From Tubulanus polymorphus (lineage: Eukaryota > Nemertea > Palaeonemertea > Tubulaniformes > Tubulanidae), in the NCBI RefSeq assembly GCF_964204645.1, contig NC_134027.1, forward strand, positions 4,638,485 through 4,702,484: a DNA stretch of 64,000 bases. The letters are read 5' to 3'. A program made the translations under genes and the position numbers. The notes under the pieces are model-generated. The model did no database searches. It had not been told where the DNA came from and saw only the letters and a program-made list of their open reading frames with translations. Every line of letters starts with the position of its first letter. Position 1 is the first letter of the stretch. This document shows, piece by piece, positions 25,501 to 38,956 of this stretch.

Positions 25501-28500
25501 AAGACCCCTCTCTACGTGCTTATCTTCGCAAGATCTTCCCAATTTTTCAAACTGATTTTATTTGTATTTCCAGGTTGTTTTGATAACAATCGAAGGAAAG
25601 AAAGACCACCAGAGATGAAGAATAACCACTGACACCTACACTAAGACAAGAATTTCACAAACTGCGCAACTTTGTGACAATTGATTTCGTTCACTCCTAC
25701 GTACACCCCAAAATGATATCAATGTATCAATAATAGTCATTGAATTTACCTAAATCCGATTAAGATGAACTTTTAGGATGGTTTAATGGTCAATAAAGGT
25801 CAATAAAGGTTGATGTTCATTTCAAAGCGACAGTCACTCCCAATATGAAGAAAAAATACAAATATGAAATTGACAATCCATATATACTATGTTCAAAGTA
25901 GTAGGACTATATGTTTTGAATTTGTCTTTTTGTGATTTGTTGAAATCTTTACACGTGATGTTCATATTGGTTTTGTTTATTTCATCTTGTTGTAAATCGT
26001 TGTTTGTTATGAATTATGAGCTCGTACTGCATCAGGGACATTCCATGTAAAACATAGGTGCTTTTTATTCTTGTATCCAGAATTGGAAAATCGGTGCTAA
26101 TGAATACAAAATAATCTAATAATGTGTAGTTGTATTGATATATAATGTATGATATCATTGTTACATATCCTTATTTCAATTGTATTAAAGTATTGAGAAA
26201 AAATGATAACCTTTAGGTTTGTTGATAGAGCAATATAAATCCTGAATTTCTGGTGGCAAGGCATTATTCTCTATTTTGCTTGCTACAGTATCCCTAGAGG
26301 AAAAGAAAGAGCTTTCATCGCCGACACCTATTTGGAAATTCGGCTCTGAAATATTTTCCGTACACATAAAACGAGATATCGAAAACGTCGTGGTTTCCAT
26401 GTGCTCGTTGAATAACGCGTATTTTATATTCAAAAAGAGATGAAGCCTCCACCTGTTCAAGTGACCAATTAAGTATCATCCTTTGATCTTTCTGTCTACC
26501 CAGATTTGACAATTCCCTTAAGTATAAATCATAAAGAAAACCGCGAAGGAGATAGTTTGGCGCCTTAATCGCCTACTGGTAAGAAAATTGAAGGGAGTCC
26601 ACCTACATTGTGCTCTTACAATAGGATTTTGCCGCTAACCAAGTTTTCTCTAATTCATCGCTTAAAACACAAATACGCAACCAGATTTAATATCGCCGTG
26701 AAATAACAAGGAAAGGCTGAATCGAGTGGTCAGGCTTTGCGGTCAGAGTCGGTGGCTATTGAACGAGTACAATAGGACTTGCACCTCTGTAATTAGGAGC
26801 AAGGTGCAAAGAATTAAATGATGACCAAATTGCGTCATTTGAAGTTTATTGCACGAATTAACAGACAATAGTTTACACCCTACAATACGCTACCCGCCAA
26901 CCTCACATCCTGTCCTCAGCTTGAGCCCCTATAGTTTAGGTATGAGGGTAATTTCACTTTACGCTACATTGCTGATCGTAAAAACCGCCGAAGGACGAGT
27001 TTTCTTCCTTTTAAGACATTGATATCTTACATATAGGCGGTATTATAACATAATATGTTCGCGCATGAAAGACTGGGGAGACTGGGCCAAAAACGACATT
27101 GCACCGACCTGACAGTGATGGAAGAAGCTGGTGTATTTAAATCAGTGACATTCTGCGAAATGATGGAGATAAAATTGCATTTGTATCTCTACCTCGTTTG
27201 CCGATTGTCCCGTCATTTGACATGATTCGATTTGAGACCCGGCGTGCACTTTGTAAATACAATCAAGGCGAATCACTTTTATTCAATTGTCCAAGTTACT
27301 GATATAAATGACTCAATTAAGGGGGCTACAGACGACAGGTTTTGTACAAACTGTCCAAATTGGATTTCCACCGGGCTCCGATTGAAACTTGTTTAGATCA
27401 AATCTTCTTCAAAGAGCTGTTCGCCTGCTGCCACTAGTGCCGCGAATAACGACCAGGTCACATTCAAGACGAGATAGTTTTATCTAATTTTCCAGTGCCA
27501 CGTACTGTGGTCGAATCGTATTATTTCACCGTCAGTAGCTACATTCCGCCAGCCACCAAACACAGCTGGCCGATCATCGAATTACCAGTTGAAATAGACT
27601 TTACCGAAAACTCAAGAACAAGATATAGATACCAACACTACATTATCGCACGGTCTACGCAACGGACTAAATCTTTAGTTAGGTTTTGATATCTTTTGGA
27701 TTTGACATAATAAAAGATTAACCGAGAGTCTATGATTCATGTGATGCAATGACCCATCTTTAACCCCTGTCACAAAACAGTGCAAAAGATTCTTCTTATT
27801 CTCAGAAACTACACCAGGAATTGTGATTGCATAAAAAGAATGCACACCGCCGTCTCAACCCGGCTATTGAATCTAGAAGTCGGTCATTTGACAACCTTAC
27901 AATAACAATCTTACGAGAACTAAAACATTTTTATAACAAAGTCGCTTTTATTGCATTAAATAGAATTTTGACCGAATTTTGTAATTGACCATGACCTATT
28001 ATGAGCAAATTCGCTAACCATAAATCGCTGAAGCATTCGGCTTTCATCGGAAAAATGATTCTAGAATGATAGAAGTCCCCTTCGGCCCTGGAATCTTTGA
28101 ATAAATTTGTCACCTCGCAATGAAATTAATTTACACTTTACAAACTGAATTAGCCAAACGTTGTACATTTTATCGCAATCAGCCTCACATGCGAACGTAA
28201 CGTGGTTTACAAGATTTCTCGTCGTTGTATCATATCTGAAACAACTATTTCGCCGTGATACAATCACTGGTGGGTCGATAACATTTACATAATCAAATGG
28301 TTTGTCAACGTTCTCCTAAATACCGCTCAGAAATGAAGCAATTTACATAATTATGATGTCGCAGTACGAAGGCATTAACAGGGATTTCTGCGGCGGCCGC
28401 AATCACGGCAAGTGTCATCCCGGCAAACGGTACAATTCTCGATTTGTTAGGATTCACGGAGATGGCTTTTCCGCGCGGTGTTGACAAAGTGAAATGTAAA

Positions 28501-31500
28501 TAAGTGAAATCCTAGGGATTTAGCGGTAAGCTAGACCTGCTGAACGCCAAGAGGCTGCCATCACTGGCTGTATTTGTGAAGCTCAACCGACGATTTATGG
28601 CACTGATGAAAATGCTCGACCAAAATGACTGAGAGTAATAGCTACAGACGAATTCGTCAACTGCAATAGATAGGTTCACAAAGTGTCAAAGAATGTCTTC
28701 CGATTCCCCAATAGAATATATGAATATTGTTTAGGAATATTCGAATGAATGTATTTCAAAAGTTTCAAGGTATCATCAAGTATATGTCATAACACCATTC
28801 AGTCTCATCCCAAACGGGACTCGAACCTATACACCCCTGCGGAACATGTTCACATCACAAGACTTTTGAAGCCTGTTTAAAATTTGGATCACAATAACTT
28901 GCTCAAATTGCTCATTTTTGTAGCATTTTGAAACTCGGTCTTGTTTTTTTTGTGGGGATCGCTCGATTCGAGCAAATGAACACTTGGAAATTTGAAATGA
29001 TCAACTGAAATCACCTGCCCAATCAGCCGAGCCCAATCGTGTGTTTAGATGAATGATATTCAAATATATCCCCGATGTTCCATTTGCGACAACAGTTTAA
29101 CGTACGACCAGGCTACATCTGTCACCTTCCGAACGTCCATAAATGAATAGGATGTTCGCATGCCAGAACACCCTTATATACTCAAATATAATAAGCCTAA
29201 TGCTGGAGGATGGGTGCATCGTATATTACCCACTGTCGGTGTATTGTTTGTTCTATATACCAGAATCCGGTCCTAAGCAGCTGAAATTTAAGCAATATCC
29301 AGCTCGTAAAATGACACGTTTTAATGAGGATCTATTGAAATCATTGGCCTACTCATATATACAATGATAAATGATGAGGGAATATGAGGCACACGTGTTC
29401 TGGTTCCAATGTGACACCTTTACGTGAACTCTTCCAAAACATTTTTTACCACATTATAGAGTCGATTAAGGTACCGTTAAAATGGTGTAATTTAGTATAT
29501 CGGTTGCGAGAGAACTCTCGCTTGGTGAATGCCAGCGTAAGATGGCAATGGTTGTGGGTTTGTAAATAAGTAAACCCAGGAAGCACCTAATTTACGACCA
29601 AACGTTACTAGTTGCCTCGTGACGTCATACGAAGTGGAGTGTCGAAATGTATGTTATTCGTAAATACACGAATCTTAATGTCTGATACATGATATGAATT
29701 AAACTTTTTGAATCAATGGTCTAAACATAAAGCAGATTGCCACTGCCGTCGTGGATTCAGATGTCAAAAGGTTTGTTGTTGTGCAGCGGAGAGACAGCAA
29801 ATCTGTGACGTTCGTTAATAATGACACGCTGATGTAATGGCGGTTTTACTTGATAGGGCCGTGAATGAGAACGCGGATCTGATATCGTGAATTATGGAAA
29901 TCACAAATGAATTGTGTGTAATAGGATCGTCAGCAGTCTGCCTGTCGGATAAAGCATTCACCTGCGAGCCATCATCTATAATGATTTGTCACCTATCCCC
30001 AACATCTCCCCAGAACCCGCACTTATCACAAACAACGTCTTCACCTGCCGGGCTGTCCCATCCATCGTCCGGGTTGCAATATTTATCCGGATGTCGAACC
30101 TGTATTTCTCGGCGGGCTACGAAAACTGCAAGTGACATAAAACACACGAATAATGGCGTGTAAGAAAGAACCGTTCCAAATCTAATTTCTTCAGTCAGCT
30201 TGAAACGTCATTTGATTTATCTAAATCCGATTCTATAAAATTGCATATCTGAGTTGAACTGAAACAAGAAACTGAAGTTGGTCAGATGGTTTATATGCCT
30301 GCGTTGAATTACGTTTTTCATTCATTTCGGTGACGATGAAGAAACTAATCAGTCTCAGTGTTTAACTTCACTGTTTTATTCGAATTTTAATGGCGTCGTA
30401 CCTGAATGCAGGATACGTGTACTCTCGCTCAGAGAAACTTCTCTTCCGGTTCCGGGCTGACGAGAAATTGCGAAGCCGTGTGTGTAAACCGGTGGCATTG
30501 TTTACCCTCGTGTCATCGTATTGTTTGAGTCGTGCGAGTCCTATCTCTCACATCTCGAGACGTCGCATCTTTTCGTTTCATTGTCACAACTAAAAGCCGG
30601 GCAGGTGAAAATTGAATGTGACGGAATGGCGACTATAGAAAAGTCGCGCGAACCAGATGCCATCGAACATATGGCGTTACTTCCTCAGATCATTGACCTC
30701 TGGTCAAACATGCTTATTATATCTACGCGATCTCCGCTGACCAGTAGATGTGCCCTATAGCATCTTTAGTTTATTGACAAAACAATAATGCACGTCTGTC
30801 TATTTAACAGAAGCTATTGTCAGTTTGGTAATCCGATCTACTTGTCATATATACAGGTGTAATCTGTGTCCTTTAAGCTGCTATTTCCTCTTATAAATTA
30901 GACCCTGTGGGCTACAGAAATTTCATTCCACGCTCATTATCATACTAGCTATACTTAATGTTCAGTCACCTTGATTTCCTGGATTAAGTCGTTTCGTATT
31001 AGAGTAAATGATTTGGCGCTAAAATTTGCCAATTGTCATTGGACTTAAATAAACAACGCATGCGATGTATCTTTCAACAGTATGTCACATCTGGCTGATA
31101 GTGACGTAACAGTGTCATGGCGTTACGATGAATGTTCCCTCTGCATCAACCATTGGTCCGTTTAAGAGTCCATATACTTTTTTGATGAATCCAGGAAATA
31201 ATGCCCAGTCTTTCGAGTCAGATGCATTTTACATGTTAGATATCGAATATCGGCGAAATCATATTAGCTTGCATGTTTAGGATTCCTCATATCTTGTATA
31301 TTTTAAATCCTAATACGAGTATCCTATTGCTCATTAGTAGCAGATCTCTTGTGAATGAGATATCACGTTAATCTAAACTGAATTGATAGTTCGTTCGCCT
31401 CAGTAATATTTACGTAACGCCGTTACGCTAGGCCAACGCCTGGTGACGTAATGCACGTGTGCGCGTAACGTTGGCCATCAGTGACCGTTGAAAGTTACAA

Positions 31501-33876
31501 ATCAGAGCAGCATCTGGAAACCAGAACTTTAGTCCAGGGTGACCATACACACATGTTTACGGTGTCATCTTATGCCACTTTCAAGAACGAACGATATATC
31601 CTTCAGGCCGGCTTTTAAGTCTAGCGATCATTATAGAAAACATATTGATGCTTTTTTGTGCGTTGCTCAATGATTTTCTTAGAAACATATTCATCTATTA
31701 GGACGCAATTTTTGATGTCATTAATAATAATCATGACTGGTGTGATGTTTTCCTCTTTATAAAGTATATGATGATAAATGTGTCTGGTAGCCAGCTATAG
31801 GAAACTTGTTTCTTTGCTGTCTAGATATGAACGAAGATCTAACAACGCGAATAGGTTCTCATTTTAGGAAGTACATTCTGGGATGAGTCGAGTGAGACAT
31901 ATTTTAAGGGTGTGTAAAAAATCTATAGTTTTCTAAAATCACCACACGGAATTGTGGTACGCGTTAATTTTCGGCTGGTATTTCTCTCTGGCATTTTACC
32001 TCTGACATTTTACTTATGGTATTTTCATGATGATATTTTCCTATGTTAGATTCATGATGCGAATAACGAGGAAATTAATTCATTCCTCGTAATTGCGAAT
32101 TTACAATAGGCTGTAACCTATAATTAACTATTTTAATCGCAGAAATTGAAATTTGCCGATTTATGTTAGTGACAGGTCCGGTGGTACTGCGGTTATTTCC
32201 TACTCGAAGGCAGGTGAAATTGAAACCCCGTCGTCATCTCATTAACTTCATTTATCCTACACCTACAGATAAGTAATTGGATCTATTTATGTCAGTACCT
32301 GTCTTTAGTTCGAGTTGCTTAAATTCCTGTATAGGTTTATACAAAGACCCAGAAACATATAAATGGGGAACCCAAAGTATTCGAATTCGTTCGTTCGTGT
32401 TCGATACAGCGAAGGAAATGATTTCTAATTTCGTATTTCCTTCATAGAAAGCAAACAAAATGAGGTAATTCGTTCTCGTTAGACTGCGCTGCACTGCAGC
32501 AGTACCGCAAGCCCCTTTCCGCGGTCGATGATGATTAAGATAAGACCGGACTAGGCATCAATTTGGTCCTTACAACTATGCCGATTAAGCTTTGGACTTG
32601 AGCCTGGTCGGTGAAACCTCGTACACCTTGCCCAGGCGCACCTTGCTCATTCGGCAAGTTAGTAACCAACCACCACGGGCTGAGATTTAAAAACAGCTAC
32701 CACAGCTAAAACAGCTACCACGATCAATCTCCCATGACCATACCCCAATGTGAATGTCTTTTTCAGAAATGGAGCAATTTATATTCGGCAAAAAATTTTT
32801 TTTCTTTCAAATTATAGACTGATGATGTTTATATTTGAATCAGTCTGACCGCGTGAAACCTACGGACAATTGAGGGCGTGTACCGATGAAAAAATCAGCC
32901 AGATTGTATTATACTCGTGTGCTAAAAATATACCACCCATGCATAGCAAACTTTACAACCTTTGTACATACTTTTGGGAGTTTTTTTTAAACATTACAAC
33001 GCATCGGTAGGTCATAAGTGATATGAGCCCGAAACTTGCCAGGAGGCTTTTTGTACTTTTCGAAACGCATCACTTGTCAAAAGTTTGTCGGAAGACGCTG
33101 CTATAGTTAGTTATATATTATTTTATTATAGTGCGGTTGAATAGACAGGTCTACAGGTATGCGGCATAGCGCGTGGTGCATTGTCAACCAGACAGATGCC
33201 ATGAATGGAGCCATAATCCAGCTCACAATAACCGGAGTACATTTCATTTCCGGAACCCGCTTTTTCCGTCTTACATGTAGTTTATACGATAATAGCAAAA
33301 AATCCCGAGGTCATTATATTTCTATATCGAAAGGTCATTTTTTTTTCATTCAACGGCTCTGCATAATTTCTAATCAACGATTGGACGATTTCAAACGGAC
33401 GAATTTATCGTTGAAATGATGGTGCAGACACATGCGCGCCAACGGTTCTAAATTGGCGGGAAACTATACACTCGGTCAACTGTCCAGTTCCTGCGGTATG
33501 CGTAATCGAATTTCGCCAACTCGACTCATTAGCATTGATGAAATCACCGTATTTCAAGGGGCTTGTCCTCGCAATTGATTGAATTTATAAATAATGTGAT
33601 TATAGCTACTTAATCAAAAGGTTAGACCAGTGATAATGATTGAGTTAACTTCATCACTTATTCAGACTCCTCTCAATGCTCAAGTTCCTGCCGATGATAT
33701 TTTGAATGTTGTAGAAATTGGACGTCCTCTCACTTTATCTTAGTCACTCATTTCCTCGACGGGTCCTGAAAGATTTTATCTGCTTGCGAAGAAAAAGATC
33801 TCCAAGATGGAAGGTTGTTGAATAAGAAAAAAAAAACACCGAGGTTTTGTGTTCATTTTAACCATATATTACAACT
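19552..33876. other. Gene desert 3' of snail
   Basis: About 14 kb without a recognisable gene. It holds a (GT)13 microsatellite at 23845-23871 and a short tandem GGTCAATAAA pair near 25789-25810. Just after the giant inverted repeat, near 19600-19640, is CGGATGAAGAATCGAAACATTG, a weak relative of the Penelope-type motif. Together with 8158-17783 it makes a long intergenic space beside a developmental transcription factor, where distal enhancers might lie (inference). Confidence 0.5.
23845..23871. repeat. (GT)13 microsatellite
   Basis: Uninterrupted GT dinucleotide run. Confidence 0.95.
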
Positions 33877-33882
33877 TTTATT
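33877..33882 (-). promoter_or_regulatory. Probable poly(A) signal of snail
   Basis: TTTATT on the plus strand is AATAAA on the minus strand, about 545 bases after the snail stop codon. This gives a plausible AU-rich 3' UTR (about 33860-34427). Confidence 0.45.
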
Positions 33883-34427
33883 ATTGCAATTTTGATACGA
33901 GACTTATTCCAGATTTATAGAGACAAGAGATTATATACAGTTATAGCACCATTTAACATAAAACAGAACAAGTTTACAGACTTCAGTTGAATTCAATTGG
34001 TCATCGACATGGTTTTTTGATCCCTAGTGGTTTCATATATATCTATTATAAGTACATCGATATATTCACCAGAATACGATACACATAGACATAGTACGAT
34101 ATAAACTATACAAAAATACGATCGATTTCAGTATAACAAGTTAATGCATCAATGCGGAAATGTTCCGTTGTGGAATGCTATTTTTACACTGCAAAAAAAA
34201 GCAGATTTACTTTTTATACATACTGAAACTCTAATTCTTAGACCAATAAGCTTATTACATTTCATATATTCTTTCGCTAAGTATTCATGTATAAGCTATA
34301 ACCCTAGATATTTAGTTCATCGAGGTCCATAAACGTTGGTTCTACTTTGAGACAATTTTTATGCACATGTGTTCATCGGTCACGTGGACTGAATGAGTTC
34401 CCGCGCGCGCGCACGTATGAACAGGTT

Positions 34428-36674
34428 TTACACGGATATCGTGTGCTGTGACATCTGCATGCCCGCGCAGCCACCGTCTTCGTGTTTCAACAAAAGAGAC
34501 ATTCGCGAGAATGTTTTACTGCAACTTTTACAGCTATACTTTTTAATGTCAGAATGTGTTTGTAAATGAGCGCGTAGGTTTGATCTGTCTGCGAACGCAC
34601 GGCCGCAATGCGTGCACTGGAACGGTTTTTCGCCTGTGTGCGTGCGAATGTGTCCTTGTAACAACCACGGTCTACTGAACGCTTTTCCGCATAGCTTGCA
34701 TTTACACGGTAAAGTGTGAGTCCGGATGTGCATTTTCAGCGCACCCAAAGATACGTAGGTCTTCTCGCAGTATTTGCAGTTGAATTGTTTTTTCACTTGT
34801 GACAAACAGTGGAATTGTTTGTGTTTCGAAAGTCCGCTGAATGTTGAATAACTTTTATTACACGCCTCGCATTGGTATCGCGGAGCGTCTCCTTCTCTTT
34901 TGCGTTTTTTATCGTTCGTTTTTAAATCAGCGGTCAAAGATTCGACGCTGAACGGTAGTTTGCTAACGTCCTGGTCTGTGCGCGTAGCTTGTTTCGGCGG
35001 TGAGATACGAGTCATCGCCTGTTCGGTTAAACGAGGGTCCATATGATGATGGAACATGTGCTCAGGCGGCGGCGACAACTGCGGTGGTGAACGAGACATC
35101 GGTATCATCGGCGGTGGGGGTAGATACCCGTTCGGATAAGCGGGGAACGGATGAGGAGGGTAGCCGTGCCCAGATGGCGGTGATAGTCGCATTCTTTCTT
35201 GTATCGCGTGCATCTGTAACTGCTGTTGTAAGCGCAGGTTCAAAGCCATATACGGGTTAGTCAGATTAGCCGGCCAAAAGTGAGGATCGTGTAGTGGCGA
35301 GATCGGCTCCGGTGTCAATGGTTCGTATTGTTTGGTCGTTGGACAAATCTGTGGTTTTTCGAAGAATACAGGTTCTGGTCTGGCCAACATCGGCACCCTT
35401 ACAACGTGTTGATCAATTTGATGACGTACTTTGTTTTCTGTAAAGACAAAAATAAAGGAAATTTAAGAACACGATATTTAGATGCAGAAACAATTCTCCG
35501 TCTCAGCTCCAGGGGCCAATTATGGCATTTCAAGTGTAGTAATGTATCTCGCTCGAGTAATTAACAATGCTACGACAAATTGTTTAATCGCCATAAAACC
35601 AATCACTTCACCGTCGCAAACAATAAGACACTTATTGTCAGCATATGATATGAAATCGCTGTGGGGCATTCGCACCCGATACAGTAGAACTTATTGCACC
35701 TGTTTTAATCAGGCAATTACCGATAATTTGTAAGATTAGCATTAATTACTGATTTCCTGATTCTAACGAGGATATTCTCTACTGGAGATGAAATCATTTA
35801 CGTAGAATAATTCGCAAAATTACGATCGGTTTTCACCAAAAAATACCGAGCCTAGCACACGATATCTATAACACGCAAGCGCGCTCTTCTAATTTCGTGT
35901 TCGACAAATATCTCATTGACGCTTGCCAAAAGATTTTTCATTCAACCGGATATCCATCCCCTCAATTTTATTGAAGGCGATATACGAGTTTTTTTTCTTT
36001 TGAATCGGAAATACTGCGGGTCACGATGCAGGCGCTCTATTGTTCCGGGCGCATCTTTGAGGTACGCGAAAATAATACGCCATAAGTATCTGTCATATAT
36101 TAATACAATAATCATGTAAGGCGTGCTTTTTATTATCTGGTAAACACCACGATGCATGAGACGATCATAGTTAACACGCGTATCAATTTCCCTTTTTTCA
36201 ATTCGTTTAAGAGCCAAAAGATAAAGCTAGTATATTGATATTATTTTGTTTGATACAATAATGTTCACCTCTATTTCATCTATGATAATCATGTCTACGT
36301 TTAACTCAAAATATATAGATATTCCCCAAAAATAATTTCGCACCGAATATTTCGCGCTGGTCTCGGTGTTTTAAGTTCTTAAATTTTATATCAAAAAGGT
36401 TGCTCGACTTACCGGCAAGTACTTGTTGAGCGTGCGATTCCATCTTAATTTCAGTTGGCCGATGATGAATCGGTTCGACTTTGATGGGTTCTGGTCGAGT
36501 TATGACGGTACGTGCAGATTCGTTCTCTTTGCCGAGATCAATGTTCATACTTTGCTGAACTTGTTCCGCTATAACGACGTGTTCTTCGCCGCTGCTGTTG
36601 CTGCCGACTAAAATTGTCTCGACTTCTCCCTCTTTCTTCAAAAGTTTTTTCTTGATTAGAAACGATCGTGGCAT
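34428..36674 (-). CDS. snail: Snail-family zinc-finger transcriptional repressor, 423 aa
   Basis: Exon 1 is 36674-36413 and exon 2 is 35437-34428; the GT-AG junction adds one base of phase and reads LA-E-NKVRH. The N-terminus MPRSFLIKK is a SNAG repressor motif, which fixes the start. Residues 274-411 hold five C2H2-type fingers in Snail order, with signature strings [63 protein letters not shown] and [16 protein letters not shown]. The middle (about 100-270) is rich in Pro, His and Met. Snail proteins bind CAGGTG-type E-boxes and repress epithelial genes, with roles in mesoderm, neural and cell-movement programmes; this is family knowledge. I see no PxDLS CtBP motif. The fingers match Snail rather than Scratch. 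The gene stands alone with large non-coding space on its 3' side. Confidence 0.95.
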
Positions 36675-36943
36675 CTTGCGTATATATCAGATAAAGTTCT
36701 AAAATCCTGGTTGAGTAACCAATAATATTCTCTGCGAGCTGAATGTCCGACTTAAAGTCGAAATAACATTTGAGTTGATAGTATTCCAATTTTCACGTGT
36801 TGATCGAAGTTGCTTCTATGACATTCCAGTAAACTGTGGCATACCTTTGCACTTCCAAGTGTTTTATCTGCACATTTCAATAGCCTCGTGTCAGGTGTAA
36901 GCGTCAAAGGGAAGCGCGTGTGGTTTAACCAATCAGCTCGCAG

Positions 36944-37150
36944 ATGGCTACCGCTGTTATTCCATCGACCAATGATGAGTCGATGGCGTCGCTAGATGAA
37001 ATCCCGCCTCTATCTTTTCATCATCAACATGACGGGAACAGGTGTCGAGTGCATCCCAAAACAGAGGTCCATCGAATCCACCGAAACCATCCACCGCGTA
37101 TGGAAAATAATGTGCGATACTTTGAAATCATTCGCAGAAATCTTAAAAAG
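36944..37150 (+). CDS. Possible first exon of a divergent gene, SPRY-like
   Basis: An open frame begins with ATG 270 bp upstream of the snail start on the other strand. It reads through 69 codons and meets a good donor (AAAAA|GTAAAT) at 37150/37151. The translation has a low-complexity start (MATAVIPSTNDES), then IPPLSFHHQHDGNR and, near its end, NNVRYFEI. This arrangement recalls the beginning of SPRY or neuralized-type domains. I could not find downstream exons before ALG12. It may be a remnant, a genuine gene with exons I missed, or chance. Confidence 0.3.
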
Positions 37151-37864
37151 TAAATTTCTTATTCGTAATTTATGAATGGCTCAACATTGAACCGTCTTCG
37201 CTATGACAATCATTGTTGGATGACTTGATCTTATAAATTTCATATTCACGTTTTGAGATCCTCTAAAGATTCAAATTTTGATTCCCGTAATACTTATTAT
37301 CATAAAAATGATTCGGTTCCGGCAGATGAAATGCTTTAGAAAACATAAGTCTTTAAATATCGCATTTAAATATGTGACACTTTCATTGGAACTATCGTCT
37401 TTTCTTGATCAATTGTGCAGGTGATAATTGCTTTCCGGATTTTGGTAATCATCATTAGAGACGCGGATTATATGCAATTTTTGCATCAACCCATTCACAA
37501 TTTCATCTTGACAAACTATACCATAGACTATAGAAGAGGAAGTCTCCTACGGTCTGAGATTAGACCTAGCACACCTTGCAAAAGTATCTAACACAAGAGC
37601 ATATTCGACTGAAACAATCGTATATTCGGTAAATAAAACCAGAATCATAAAGAAAGAAAGTGTGACGAATGATGTAGCAGAAATTCAGTCAGCCTTAATT
37701 ATGTTATCAAATATTCGTATTTTTCTAATTGAATCAAATCATCAAACTACAATGACCAGTGTGTGGAGTTATCAGACTTCAATCTGATTACCCCAAGGTA
37801 TACTAATGCATACATTTGCTAGTAAGGTTGGATGGCGACCGGCGCCTCAAATATGTGACGCCAT

Positions 37865-37971
37865 TCCACCTGATGATGGCTGTTAGTCAAAACGTCAGCC
37901 GAAACGTTGTGGTTTCATTATAATAAATTTGATCGTATAAATTTAAATTCGAAGTGTGGGATTTCTGCATT
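37865..37971 (+). mobile_element. 107-bp Penelope-like fragment with 13-bp target duplication
   Basis: TATGTGACGCCAT stands at 37852-37864 and again at 37972-37984, flanking a 107-bp insert. The insert carries CTGATGA (37870-37876), a 5-bp stem GGCTG/CAGCC (37878-37882 and 37896-37900), then GAAACGTTG. It ends near GTGGGATTTC, like the hairpin at 8636-8830. Stem bases differ from that copy but still pair. The motif order is that of hammerhead ribozymes found in Penelope-like elements and retrozymes; the class is inference. Confidence 0.65.
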
Positions 37972-38956
37972 TATGTGACGCCATCTATCCGTGTATTCGG
38001 GAAATAAATCACTCGCTACGCACTACCCGATACAAAAGCGCGGCTGCGTACCGGTTGCGTTTTCCTACCAGGAAAGCAACGGGACCCCGAGTTCAGAATC
38101 GAAAGTTCCAGCGGCGAGACTGAAGCAGCGGCAATAATTTACCGAATGATGCTTTTGTTTCATTGAATAACATGTTTATGACGAAATTGGAGGAAGCCTA
38201 AATTCATCGCGGGAACGTGCGCGTGAGTCACGGGCACTCGATTTTTGTAGGGGTGGGGGGTCCAAGGAAGTAACGGGGAACCATAATGATATGTTACTGT
38301 AAGGACGATTGCAAGCTGAAAGTGAACAATTGTTTTCTTTCTTATAAAAAGATAGAAATAAATTTAATTGATGTAACATTATGGGATTCGAATCCGTACG
38401 GCAATCTATGTGAAGAAAGGTACGACGCGTAGTCAGAAATAACGTTAACCCATCATCCATTCCTGCACGAGCCAATCACAGAACGTGAATATAGTTCCCG
38501 CCACAAACAAACCAATCAGATTACTTAAGTTTGGGCGTGGTCGATTCGTTGATTGGTTTATTCATGATGGCGCGAAAACAAAATCACCTTTTACCTATAA
38601 CCGCGCGATACACATTTCGATGTGGAGCAACCAGGAAGTGATTATTTTTGCCATTTTATGATTTTTCATGTTTTCTAACTAATTATATATGTTTTCTCAC
38701 AATTATAAAAACCGGAATGACTGATCTATAAATGTGTCGCTTTTCTTAAGTCCACTGTCATAATAATTACGAAGGATTGGGGATAAGATAAACCGGTATG
38801 TTTTATTTATTTCATTTGATTCTCCATCATGGACACTACACTACAGTCTACACCTTAACAGTTACACAGACATTACCTGATTACAGCTCGGCCCTAAAAA
38901 AAGATATCGTTAGATAGGTATTCATGATTTATTATTACAGGTGACTTTTCTCCAAC

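Noticed and set aside
28805-28835. GGTTCGAGTCCC, a tRNA T-arm-like word on the minus strand
   Set aside because: The T-stem has a mismatch, and no matching acceptor, D or anticodon arms are found upstream; at most a tRNA-derived remnant.
38388-38410. GGATTCGAATCCC, a B-box-like word on the minus strand
   Set aside because: The surrounding sequence does not fold as a tRNA, and the possible A box is too far away.
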